From Bacteroidota bacterium (GTDB lineage: Bacteria; Bacteroidota; Bacteroidia; Chitinophagales; Chitinophagaceae), in the NCBI GenBank assembly GCA_023386395.1, contig JAEWJV010000578.1, positions 1-10,267 on the forward strand: a stretch of 10,267 bases of DNA, in the 5' to 3' direction. This document shows, piece by piece, positions 1 through 6,926 of the stretch (positions are counted from its first letter, which is position 1; every line of letters begins with the position of its first letter). The translations under genes and the position numbers were made by a program. The notes beneath the pieces are model-generated. The model searched no databases, had not been told where the DNA came from, and saw only the letters and a list, made by a program, of their open reading frames with translations.

Positions 1-381
1 GGTTTACTCTTCAACATATTTGCCGGCATAGCCATTTTTATTTCATGCCTTGGTTTATTTGGGCTCGCAGCTTATACAGCACAGGTTCGCACAAAAGATA
101 TAGGTGTAAGAAAAGTATTAGGCGCAAGTGTAGGCAGCGTTATCCAGTTGCTGGCAAAGGATTTTATCAAACTTGTAATTGTTGCTATTGTTATTGCTAC
201 GCCCGTTGCCTGGTATGCTATGAACAGGTGGTTGCAGGATTTTGCCTATAAAATAAATATCGGCTGGAGCATATTTGCTATTGCAGGGTTACTGGCTGTA
301 ATAATTGCTTTAATCACCATTAGCTTTCAGTCTGTCAAAGCGGCGCTGGCCAACCCGGTGAAAAGTTTGAGAACGGAGTAA
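1..381 (+). CDS. ABC transporter permease, MacB/FtsX type (C-terminal part, cut by window start)
   Basis: This is the last 126 residues of an inner-membrane permease; the frame is open from base 1 and ends at TAA 379-381, so the real start is upstream of the window. What remains is the second FtsX domain: a membrane segment around IFISCLGLFGLAAY, the cytoplasmic RTKDIGVRKVLGAS motif typical of FtsX/MacB permeases, then two more hydrophobic segments and the family C-terminus NPVKSLRTE. By eye it is about two thirds identical to the end of the next gene (75 of 117 aligned positions), so the two are tandem paralogues. Proteins of this family work with a LolD/MacB-type ATPase to move substrates from the inner membrane or periplasm, often peptides or lipoproteins; no ATPase gene is visible here and the substrate cannot be inferred. 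An internal ATG at 148 is not a separate gene. Confidence 0.93.
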   Translation, partial: GLLFNIFAGIAIFISCLGLFGLAAYTAQVRTKDIGVRKVLGASVGSVIQLLAKDFIKLVIVAIVIATPVAWYAMNRWLQDFAYKINIGWSIFAIAGLLAVIIALITISFQSVKAALANPVKSLRTE

Positions 382-395
382 GCAGCCCATCCAAA

Positions 396-412
396 CCTTC
401 CCAGAGGGAAGG
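396..412. repeat. Perfect 7-bp hairpin CCTTCCC-AGA-GGGAAGG
   Basis: A 7-bp perfect inverted repeat with a 3-base loop lies 14 bases after the stop of the first permease. It could slow or partly end transcription, but no T tract follows, so a classic intrinsic terminator is not supported. It resembles the second hairpin at 463-500 in layout (pyrimidine arm, short loop, purine arm, then CTT), which suggests both belong to one class of small intergenic repeat. Confidence 0.6.
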
Positions 413-462
413 CTTATAAGCACTATGATAAAATGAAATAATATAAATCATTAACGTTCTAA

Positions 463-500
463 AAAGCCCTCTCTTTCAGAGAGGATTTAGGAGAGGCTTT
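463..500. repeat. Palindromic intergenic repeat with two alternative pairings, abutting the next start codon
   Basis: The inner hairpin is CCTCTCT (468-474), loop TTC, AGAGAGG (478-484), a perfect 7-bp stem. A second GAGAGG copy follows at 491-496 and continues into GGCTTT (495-500). It can pair with AAAGCC (463-468) and TCTC (470-473), with C469 bulged. The two folds compete for the same pyrimidine arm. The purine-rich stretch AGGAGAGG at 489-496 sits 6 bases before the ATG at 503 and is also the best ribosome-binding candidate, so the outer fold would hide it. I recall similar repeats between genes in Bacteroidota genomes, but have not checked this. Confidence 0.55.
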
Positions 501-502
501 GT

Positions 503-2950
503 ATGTTTAAAAATTACTTTAAAACAACGCTTCGGCACTTATGGCGGCAAAGACTATTTACTGCGTTAAACATTTTAGGTCTGGCTGTCAGCATAAGTGC
601 CTGCTGGGTTATTTACCGCATTGTGAGTTATGAGTTCAGCTATGAAAAAAATCTTCCCGGTAAAGAAAACATTTACCGTGTACTAACGGGCTTTGTGTTT
701 GATGAAAAAGAGCAATACAATGGTGGTGTGTCTAAACCAATGTACCAGGGCATTCGCCAGGAAATTAGCGGCATAAATTATACAGTGCCTTTGCTTGGTG
801 CAGGGCTTAAAGCGCTGCAGGTAAATTACAGCAATGGTAAACCGTTAATGGTTGACGCGCCTGAAAATGTGGCGGCAACCGATTTCACCTATTTTACTAT
901 GCTGCCTTACCGCTGGCTGGCAGGCAATAAGCGAACAGCTTTTGCTGCGCCAAACAGTGTAGTACTTACAGAGAGCCGGGCAAAAAAATATTTTCCTAAT
1001 CAAAAGTTGGCCGGTATACTCAATCAAACCATTACCTATTATGGCTATCGTGATACCGTTACGCGAACTATTACAGGTATTGTTGCCGATTACCCAACAC
1101 CCACAGAATTTACCACGCAGGAGTTTTGTTCGCTACCAACAAAAGCGTATGAAATGGCGCAATGGACAAACACCAACGGCTCAGATAAGCTTTACCTGCA
1201 ATTAAAACAAGGTGTAAATCCCGCTGCAATAACGGCAAAGATTGACAGCCTTTCTGCTAAAAAAAGAAGAGCATTTGAAGCAACACGAACCGATAATTTT
1301 AAATACAAACAATGGTATGAATTGCTGCCATTGAAAGAATCGCATTTCGCTACCATGCTTCAATGGGAAGACCGCAAAGCCAGCAAACCTGTGCTGTATG
1401 GTTTGATGGGCATTGCCTTGTTCCTGCTGTTGCTGGCTTGCATCAATTACATCAACATGAGCATTGCCGGCCTTCCGCAACGCGCAAAAGAAATTGGTGT
1501 GCGCAAAACGCTGGGCAGCAGCCGGAGCCGGTTGATAAGCCAGTTTTTAAGTGAAACTTTTATTACAACTATAATGGCAGGCGTTTTTTCTTTTGTGCTA
1601 AGCCAGCTTGGTTTCTGGTTGTTAAGCGATATTATTCCGCAAGGTATAACACCGTTTGCCAACATATGGCAGCTCATTCTTTTTATCATCCTACTGGCAA
1701 TTATTGTAACGCTATTAGCGGGTCTTTACCCGGGCTGGCTCATCACAAAAGTGAAGGCGGTAAATGTGTTCAGAAATACTTCGCTCAGGCAAAAAAACAG
1801 CAGCGGCTTTAGCTTGCAAAAAGTGTTAATCGTGTTCCAGTTTGTAATTGCACTGGTGTTTATTACAAGCGCCATTATTGTAGGAAAACAGTTGCAGTAT
1901 GCGCTTAAAAGCGATATGGGTTTTAATAAAGATGCGGTAGTGCTGGCAGATGTGCCATGGAAATATTCAGGCAATAAAAACTATGCAGGCAAACAATTTA
2001 CACTGCTTGCAGAACTGAAAAATATTCCCGGCGTACAAAATGTTGCTTTAGGTGATGCGCCGATGAGCAGGAATTATTCATCAAGCCAATATTATTATAC
2101 ACGCGATGGAAAAGAACCGGTTAGCAGGCAGGTTTTCAGGAAAGACTTGGATACAGCTTACCTGCAGTTATATGATATGAAACTGATAGCCGGAAGAAAT
2201 ATTTACGCATCAGACACCACCAATGAATATGTGATTAATGAAACGGCTGTTCGTGCTTTTGGTTTCGCATCGCCGCAGGATGCACTTGGTAAAATGATTG
2301 GACAGCAGAATGAAAAGTTTCCCATTGTTGGTGTGGTAAAAGATTTTCATCAGCAGGATTTTTACACGACCATCGACCCGATGGCTTTTGAAAGCGATAA
2401 AGAAAACCTCTCTTCATTTAATATCAAACTTTCAGACGATCCATCGCAGTGGCAAAAAACATTGAAGGCAATTGAAAAAAAATGGTACCAGTTTTATCCG
2501 CCCGAAAGTTTTGCCTATAAATTTTACGATGAAGCCATTGCCAACATGTATCAGCAGGAAGGAAATCTGGCGAAGCTTATTAATCTTGCTACAGCCATTT
2601 CTATATTCATCAGTTGCCTTGGCTTATTTGGAATTGCCGTGCTTACTGCATTTCAACGAACCAAAGAAATTGGTATCAGGAAAGTGCTGGGTGCATCCGT
2701 TGCAGGTATTGTGCAGTTGTTATCGAAAGAATATATAGTGCTGGTTATTATCGCCACGCTCATTGCATCGCCACTTGTGTGGTGGGCAATGAACAAATGG
2801 CTGCAAAAATTTGCTTACCGCATCAACATAGAATGGTGGATGTTTTTACTGGCAGGTATTGTGGCATTATTGCTCGCATTGATAACGGTAAGCTTCCAGG
2901 TAATTAAAGCAGCAAGAGTGAACCCTGTAAAGAGTTTGAAAACGGAATGA
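503..2950 (+). CDS. ABC transporter permease, MacB/FtsX type with two FtsX domains
   Basis: This is a complete 815-residue inner-membrane permease. Domain order: TM1 (about 21-43, FTALNILGLAVSISACWVIY), a periplasmic MacB-like domain opening with the family motif YEKNLPGKENIYRV (about 52-65), a first FtsX domain (about 300-420) with TM segment MGIALFLLLLACINYI at 302 and the coupling motif RAKEIGVRKTLGSS at about 327, TM5 at 441-461, a second periplasmic domain, then a second FtsX domain (about 690-808) with RTKEIGIRKVLGAS at about 719, TM segments at 744-766 and 778-800, and the C-terminus NPVKSLKTE. The length suits the Bacteroidota two-module family. The ATG at 503 is chosen because MFKNYFKTTLRHLWRQRLFT is the normal N-terminus of these proteins and a purine-rich site lies just upstream. 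It is co-directional with its paralogue, probably in one operon. ATPase partner and substrate are unknown. No lesion is seen in 2.4 kb. Confidence 0.96.
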   Translation: MFKNYFKTTLRHLWRQRLFTALNILGLAVSISACWVIYRIVSYEFSYEKNLPGKENIYRVLTGFVFDEKEQYNGGVSKPMYQGIRQEISGINYTVPLLGAGLKALQVNYSNGKPLMVDAPENVAATDFTYFTMLPYRWLAGNKRTAFAAPNSVVLTESRAKKYFPNQKLAGILNQTITYYGYRDTVTRTITGIVADYPTPTEFTTQEFCSLPTKAYEMAQWTNTNGSDKLYLQLKQGVNPAAITAKIDSLSAKKRRAFEATRTDNFKYKQWYELLPLKESHFATMLQWEDRKASKPVLYGLMGIALFLLLLACINYINMSIAGLPQRAKEIGVRKTLGSSRSRLISQFLSETFITTIMAGVFSFVLSQLGFWLLSDIIPQGITPFANIWQLILFIILLAIIVTLLAGLYPGWLITKVKAVNVFRNTSLRQKNSSGFSLQKVLIVFQFVIALVFITSAIIVGKQLQYALKSDMGFNKDAVVLADVPWKYSGNKNYAGKQFTLLAELKNIPGVQNVALGDAPMSRNYSSSQYYYTRDGKEPVSRQVFRKDLDTAYLQLYDMKLIAGRNIYASDTTNEYVINETAVRAFGFASPQDALGKMIGQQNEKFPIVGVVKDFHQQDFYTTIDPMAFESDKENLSSFNIKLSDDPSQWQKTLKAIEKKWYQFYPPESFAYKFYDEAIANMYQQEGNLAKLINLATAISIFISCLGLFGIAVLTAFQRTKEIGIRKVLGASVAGIVQLLSKEYIVLVIIATLIASPLVWWAMNKWLQKFAYRINIEWWMFLLAGIVALLLALITVSFQVIKAARVNPVKSLKTE

Positions 2951-2991
2951 ATCGGTTAACGGTCAACCTTAAATCATAAACAAACATATAT

Positions 2992-3309
2992 ACGCTGGCT
3001 ACCAATTACCGCTATAATTCGCTGAACTAGGTGGTAATGCAAAAAACACCCGATGCCGGCACGTCATCCTTTTATTATGACCGGCTGGGAAGGCTGGTCC
3101 TGTCAAAGAACGTCAAACAGGCCACCGCCAACAATTATAGTTATACCAGCTATGACGCCATAGGACGTATTACTGAAACCGGCCAGTTAACATCATCAGC
3201 CACCATGAACAGGACGGTCAGTAAAAAACCGGCCCAGTTGGCTACTTGGTTGAATAATGCCAAAAACACGAGGGAACAAATCACCCAAACGGTATGTGAC
3301 CTTCCTTAC
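2992..3309 (+). pseudogene. RHS fragment 1 (YD repeats; in-frame TAG at 3028)
   Basis: This is reading frame 1 of the decayed RHS gene. Homology seems to start at about 2992, 41 bases after the permease stop. The frame is closed upstream by TAA at 2977-2979 and there is no ATG before the amber codon at 3028-3030. A GTG at 3031 opens a nominal 95-codon frame to 3318, but it starts in the middle of a YD repeat and is not a credible gene start. Visible repeats are FYYDRLGRLVLSKNV and SYTSYDAIGRITETG. The RHS reading leaves this frame after DLPY (tac at 3307-3309); the nine codons beyond are out of register. Confidence 0.75.
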
Positions 3310-3310
3310 G

Positions 3311-3661
3311 CCTATTGAAGGCACCGTATTAAATGCGAAGAACCTGCGCAACAGGGTAGCTTATTCAGCGGTATATGAAACGGCAGCCAAACAAACCCAG
3401 CTTAAGAATGCGGCAGCCACCTATTATTCTTATGATATAATGGGCAACGTGGATACGCTGGTGCAGGATTTTACATTTAATAATGGTAACCGGTTCTTTA
3501 AGAAGGTAATTTATAATTATGATCTTATCAGCGGCAAGGTGAATTCCATTATTTACCAGAAAGACCAGCCGGATGTATTCTATCATCGTTACACATACGA
3601 TTTTGCCAATAAGCTCACCAATGTAGAAACCAGCACCGACAGCATTACCTGGGAGAATGAT
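3311..3661 (+). pseudogene. RHS fragment 2 (frame 2)
   Basis: The RHS reading resumes at PIEGTVLNAKNLRNRVAYSA and continues through YYSYDIMGNVDTLVQDF and YNYDLISGKVNSIIYQ to STDSITWEND. The open frame itself runs 3257-3706, but its first 18 codons are the wrong frame of fragment 1 and its last 15 the wrong frame of fragment 3. The switch at 3310 fits loss of two bases (or gain of one) in a codon between Tyr and Pro. The switch at 3663-3669 fits loss of one T from a T run: restoring it gives DVFFNYYAHGPLARMVIGEQ. Confidence 0.75.
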
Positions 3662-3663
3662 GT

Positions 3664-4170
3664 TTTTTTAACTATTATGCGCATGGGCCGCTTGCCAGGA
3701 TGGTAATTGGCGAGCAGCAGGTACAGGGTATGGACTATGCCTATACATTACAGGACTGGCTTAAAGGTATTAATTCCACCTCGCCGGGTACCAAGTTCGA
3801 TATTGGCGCTGACGGGCGTGCAGCGGAATATGCACCCAATGCCATGATAGGCCGGGATGTATTTGATTTGGCATTATACTATTATGGCCAGTCTGATTAC
3901 AGCGCCATTAAACGCACCAACCTCGAACAGCCGTTTGCCAATGCCGACCCGCTGAATACTTCTTTCTCTCCGTTGTACAATGGCAACATAGCTGCCATGA
4001 GCACCAACTTTAATGATGTGCCTGTAAATGGCACCAACATCAAGCCTTTACTCTATGCTTATCAATACGACCAGTTGAATCGGCTGGTGCAGATGCGGGC
4101 CTTTAAGAGCAGCATCGGGTTTACCAATGTTAGCAATATATGGTCATCGGTAGCGGTAGATGATTTTGGG
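3664..4170 (+). pseudogene. RHS fragment 3 (frame 1)
   Basis: From NYYAHGPLARMVIGEQQVQG the reading runs through the conserved stretch MDYAYTLQDWLKGINST, which in Bacteroidota RHS proteins lies between YD repeats and the core. It continues to YQYDQLNRLVQMRAFKSS and VAVDDFG. The nominal frame (3700-4188) ends a few codons after the extra G at 4168-4172. Removing one G gives DDFGEDAAYDAIGN, which joins fragment 4 cleanly. This segment is the most GC-rich part of the window (35 of 60 bases in the row 3781-3840), unlike the AT-rich tip. Confidence 0.75.
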
Positions 4171-4171
4171 G

Positions 4172-4747
4172 GAAGATGCTGCCTATGATGCCATTGGCAA
4201 CATTACCAGGTACAGGCGCTATGGAAGCAAGAGTGTGAACCTGGTGAGCGCCACGGTAATGGATAGCCTCAGCTACAAATACAATGCAGGCACCAACCAA
4301 CTGAATTACATAAAGGATAAAATTGGTGTGAATGCCTACACCACCGATATTGATAACCAGAGCGCCGATAATTACAGCTACGATGCTATCGGTAAACTTA
4401 CTGCTGATGTAAAAGAAGGCATAAGCAGTATTGAATGGACGGTGTATGGAAAGATAAAGACAATCAATAAAACTGATGGCACCACGATAAGCTATAAATA
4501 TGATGCTGCCGGCAACCGGGTGAGTAAAACGGTTGGTAACGTTGAAGGCTGGTATGTAAGGGATGCCAGCGGCAATGTCTTAAGCATATACACAGCAGGG
4601 GATGCCTCTGTAAACAGCGGGCATCTTACCTGGGCGGAAGCAGACATATATGGCAGCAGCAGGCTGGGCACGTTTACACCCAACAAGGATATGACGGTTA
4701 CTCCGCCTGCGAAAGAAGATTTACCAACGCTTGGTGAAGTAAGATAA
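4172..4747 (+). pseudogene. RHS fragment 4 (frame 2, ends at TAA 4745)
   Basis: This is the RHS reading from EDAAYDAIGNITRYRRYG through YSYDAIGKLTADVKEG, the paired motif ISSIEWTVYGKIKTI, and YKYDAAGNRVSKTVG, to WYVRDASGNVLSIY and the linker TPPAKEDLPTLGEVR. These are standard elements leading into an RHS-associated core. The TAA at 4745-4747 is in frame with the next segment, so this is a point nonsense change: the reading simply goes on FATFTRGQKHYELTNHLGNV. As a stand-alone frame it opens at 4160. Confidence 0.78.
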
Positions 4748-5503
4748 TTTGCTACATTTACAAGAGGGCAGAAGCATTATGAGCTTACGAACCATTTGGG
4801 TAATGTGCTGGCTGTTATAAGCGACAAGAAGATACAGGTAAGCTCGGATAATGTTACCGTAAGTTTTTGCAAGGCGTATATAGAATCTGCAAATGATTAT
4901 TATCCCTTTGGTATGCAAATGCCAATGAGGACGTACACTGCCTCAAGTTCTGTTTCGAATTATCGTTATGGCTTTAATGGAAAAGAGAACGATAACGAGG
5001 TAAAAGGCACCGGTAACCAGCAGGATTATGGAATGAGGATTTATGACCCAAGGGTTGGGAAATTTTTATCTGTTGATCCTTTGACTAAAAATTATCCTAT
5101 GTTAACTCCGTATCAGTTTGCTTCAAATAAACCTATTGTTGCAATTGATTTAGATGGTGCTGAAGCTTTTATGAAAACAATTCAATATAATTCAAGTGGC
5201 AAAGCAACTGCAGTGAATATAATGTACGATGAATCTGTAAAGGCACTTCCGGTAGGTCAAATGTATGTTCAACATGCTTATCCAACAGGTTCAGTTATGA
5301 AAACTGAAGGACTTGGCACACTTGATTTTTCAGATAAATCTTATGGTTATTCAAATAAAGCAGGGCATAAAGATTATGCTGTTAGAGAAGAATATAACCC
5401 TTTCTATAATCCAAGTGATGTTAATAAGACCACTCTTTTCTCTGAATTCATGACTAGCTTAGGGCCTGAAAACTCTTTAATTATTGGGGGGAAAATGAGA
5501 TAG
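4748..5503 (+). pseudogene. RHS repeat-associated core domain and start of the variable C-terminal tip
   Basis: This segment is open from 4748; the first ATG is at 4796, giving a 235-codon frame that a pipeline may call as a gene. It carries YELTNHLGNVLAVISDKK, ANDYYPFGMQMP, YRYGFNGKENDNEVKG, YGMRIYDPRVGKFLSVDPLTK and TPYQFASNKPIVAIDLDG, the complete RHS core signature of Bacteroidota. After DLDG the sequence becomes AT-rich (18 of 60 bases G or C at 5161-5220) and unlike the core, as in polymorphic-toxin tips. I do not recognise the tip fold. The frame ends at TAG 5501-5503, a few codons after a G6 run (5486-5491). One more G would carry the reading on as GGENEIDDIKSMESVKT. Translation from ATG 4796 alone would have no secretion shell. 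Confidence 0.82.
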
Positions 5504-5685
5504 ACGACATAAAATCAATGGAATCAGTTAAAACCCTAATAAATCAAGGTATGAATTCGATTATGGCTGATGGAAAAATACAGGCTGGTGAGAGTTTCTT
5601 TGGATTTCATCATATGTCTTATAAAGAAGGCGCAACAGATATTTGGATTCCTTCGATCTTAAACGGAGAACCAAAAGGAGGATAG
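5491..5685 (+). pseudogene. RHS tip, middle segment (frame 1, after the G6 frameshift)
   Basis: This runs from ENEIDDIKSMESVKTLINQG to IPSILNGEPKGG and stops at TAG 5683-5685. It has no credible own start near its 5' end and reads as a natural continuation of the tip: an acidic helical stretch, then GESFFGFHHMSYKEGATDIW. I do not recognise the fold. It is too short to appear as an independent open frame of usual size, but is needed to make sense of the region between 5503 and 5695. The reading is supported by continuity only. Confidence 0.55.
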
Positions 5686-5949
5686 CAATCATATTTGACA
5701 ACCCAACACTTTTTAGGATCTTACAGTTTAAGAATAGATGTTTTAGAGGATAATAAAACGGCTTTATTTACTCTCTCAGACAGCAAAAGTTTTGAGTCAA
5801 TAACAGATCATCAAAAAAAGAGTAATAGTATTTTTCGGCAATTTGGAAAAAACACTTCATGGGGAACAACTTATCAAAGATATATGTGGACAGCTCCCAT
5901 AACCGTACCAATACAGCCCCCATCAAATAACGAAGTCCCTAAAGGATAA
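5686..5949 (+). pseudogene. RHS tip, terminal beta-rich segment
   Basis: This is in the same frame as the previous segment across TAG 5683. A TTG at 5695 could open 84 codons, but the better reading is a single C-terminal domain broken by the stop. It reads HFLGSYSLRIDVLEDNKTALFTLSDSK, then TSWGTTYQRYMWTAPI and a proline-rich end. A pattern of LGSY-strand, then strands, then a GTTYQ-x-MWTAPI-like ending is one I associate with C-termini of other Bacteroidota RHS proteins; that is recollection, not a search. If correct, the whole tip after DLDG is about 260 residues. An independent small protein started at TTG 5695 is the alternative. Confidence 0.5.
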
Positions 5950-5998
5950 CACCAATAATCAAATTCCGATAAAACGCTCAACTCAAAACTAAGTAATA

Positions 5999-6361
5999 AT
6001 GAAAAGGATATTGTTGATGTCTTTAGTTCTTTTTTTAAGTTGCAATGACCTGTGGTTGGATAAGCAAAGTCATATTGGAGGTGATATTTATGTAATTTAT
6101 TCTTCTGGAGATGGCTATAGGTTAGCCCGTAAACAAGACGGTTCAAACTACGAGTTGTTAATAGAATCAAATATTAGTGAGTTATATAAAAACGATAGCC
6201 TTTTAATTGTTAAAGCACTGCCTAAAAGCAATGGAAGCGATACTCTGTTTTATAAAATTATTTATAGAAATTTAGAAGATTCAACTTCTCTTATTCCTGT
6301 AGGGAAATCGGAATATGACTTGCTAAAAGGTAAGCAGGCTAAATTAATTGAAATCCATTAA
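5999..6361 (+). CDS. Small putative lipoprotein, candidate partner or immunity gene of the RHS tip
   Basis: This is a 120-residue protein. The N-terminus MKRILLMSLVLFLSCND is a short lipoprotein-type signal with the lipidation cysteine at residue 15; the lipobox FLSC is loose but acceptable for Bacteroidota. The mature part looks beta-rich (GGDIYVIYSSGDGYRLARK, then LFYKIIYRN) and ends KQAKLIEIH. I do not recognise a family with certainty; a DUF3997-like small lipoprotein is possible. It lies 49 bases after the RHS tip, shares its low GC (20 of 60 bases at 6181-6240) and direction, and would be placed in the cell envelope. In polymorphic-toxin loci the gene right after the tip is usually the immunity gene, which is the basis for the inference. 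The frame is intact although the RHS gene is ruined. Confidence 0.72.
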   Translation: MKRILLMSLVLFLSCNDLWLDKQSHIGGDIYVIYSSGDGYRLARKQDGSNYELLIESNISELYKNDSLLIVKALPKSNGSDTLFYKIIYRNLEDSTSLIPVGKSEYDLLKGKQAKLIEIH

Positions 6362-6425
6362 ATTAAAACTTACAGCCGTTGAAAACCATCGTCCTGAAAT
6401 AGGTTGAGTAAGAAACAACTTATTT

Positions 6426-6791
6426 ATGGACTTAAAAGAACAGATTATTCAGGAGTATTTAATACAAGGAGGTGGCTTCAGAAAACTTGCCGAAAAGTAT
6501 GGCATTAGCCGAACCACTATTTGTAAATGGGTAATGATTCACCAGGGTATTCATAACTTGCCGCTCACAGAAAAACAACAAAAGCACTCCGTTTATAGCA
6601 TGACTAATAAGCGCAAGAAATTAAACACAGAAGAGCGACAAGCAGAAGTACTGCAGCAAAAGATAGATGCATTGGAAAAGCAACTGGAATGGGAGAAACT
6701 GCGCACAGAAGCGCTGAATACCATGATTAATATTGCCGAGAAAGACCCGAAACAGCAACAGTGGGTTTATAAAATTGTGGCTGGACGTTAG
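6426..6791 (+). CDS. Orphan IS3-type transposase OrfA (helix-turn-helix plus coiled coil), likely IS remnant
   Basis: This protein has 121 residues. Residues 3-40 (QIIQEYLIQGGGFRKLAEKY, then GISRTTICKWV) form the helix-turn-helix of IS3-family OrfA proteins. Residues about 65-105 (EERQAEVLQQKIDALEKQL and on to LNTMINIAEK) are the leucine-rich coiled coil used for multimerisation. In complete IS3 elements OrfA is followed by an overlapping OrfB with a DDE integrase core, reached by -1 frameshifting. Here there is no OrfB, no A-rich slippery run, and the last 17 residues (DPKQQQWVYKIVAGR end) do not look like the usual OrfA terminus. The element appears cut near 6740-6790. It cannot transpose by itself. 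A host regulator derived from OrfA is less likely. The ATG is supported by the family N-terminus. Confidence 0.75.
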   Translation: MDLKEQIIQEYLIQGGGFRKLAEKYGISRTTICKWVMIHQGIHNLPLTEKQQKHSVYSMTNKRKKLNTEERQAEVLQQKIDALEKQLEWEKLRTEALNTMINIAEKDPKQQQWVYKIVAGR

Positions 6792-6877
6792 GCATTCGGC
6801 TTTAAATCGCTATTTTGCTTTTTTGGTTAATTGAAACTGACTTTTTTCAAATGCCACAACTTCATAAACACTTTAAC

Positions 6878-6886
6878 GTTAGCAGC
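6878..6886. repeat. Left copy of inverted pair GTTAGCAGC, cassette-border-like
   Basis: GTTAGCAGC lies 40 bases before the nucleotidyltransferase ATG. Its exact reverse complement lies 13 bases after that gene's stop (7720-7728). Integron attC sites use inverted core sites of the form RYYYAAC and GTTRRRY. This copy has the GTT and orientation, but its seventh base departs from the consensus. A further GTTAGGC that does fit GTTRRRY occurs at 6787-6793, overlapping the stop of the OrfA gene. Confidence 0.4.
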
Positions 6887-6926
6887 AACCTGGACCGCGT
6901 TCAATCAAAATCAGCAAGACAGTCAA

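Larger units (their letters stand above)
2992..5949 (+). pseudogene. Decayed RHS (YD-repeat) protein gene, 5'-truncated, seven disabling lesions
   Basis: A continuous RHS-family reading can be followed across three frames for nearly 3 kb. It begins abruptly at about 2992 (LATNYRYNSLN) with no start codon, so the N-terminal secretion region and most YD repeats are missing. Lesions in order: TAG at 3028 where Gln fits (LN-Q-VVMQKTPDAG); a frameshift at 3310 inside DLPY-PIEGTV; one base short in a T run at 3663-3669; one base extra in a G run at 4168-4172; TAA at 4745; one base short in a G run at 5486-5491; TAG at 5683. YD-type repeats remain (YTSYDAIGRITETG, YQYDQLNRLVQ, YSYDAIGKL, YKYDAAGNRVSK), and the RHS core ends at YDPRVGKFLSVDPLTK near 5039-5086. 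After DLDG (about 5146-5157) comes a variable AT-rich tip of about 260 codons. Full RHS proteins are large exported polymorphic-toxin shells. This copy cannot make one; the segments are listed separately. Confidence 0.88.

Noticed and set aside
148..381. Independent 77-codon gene
   Set aside because: It is the in-frame C-terminal end of the permease that is open from base 1.
396..412. Intrinsic terminator after the first permease
   Set aside because: The stem is perfect but no T tract follows; the next gene is co-directional and probably co-transcribed.
3031..3318. Stand-alone small gene starting at GTG 3031
   Set aside because: The frame continues upstream across TAG 3028 inside a YD repeat, so this is part of the RHS remnant.
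3310..5491. Sequencing error as the cause of all RHS frameshifts
   Set aside because: Three of four indels are in homopolymers, which would fit, but three substitutions to stop codons and lesion-free flanking genes favour true decay. Individual indels could still be errors.
6831..6926. Upstream extension of the nucleotidyltransferase to TTG 6831
   Set aside because: The 32 extra residues look like random noncoding translation, overlap the GTTAGCAGC repeat, and ATG 6927 gives the normal family N-terminus.
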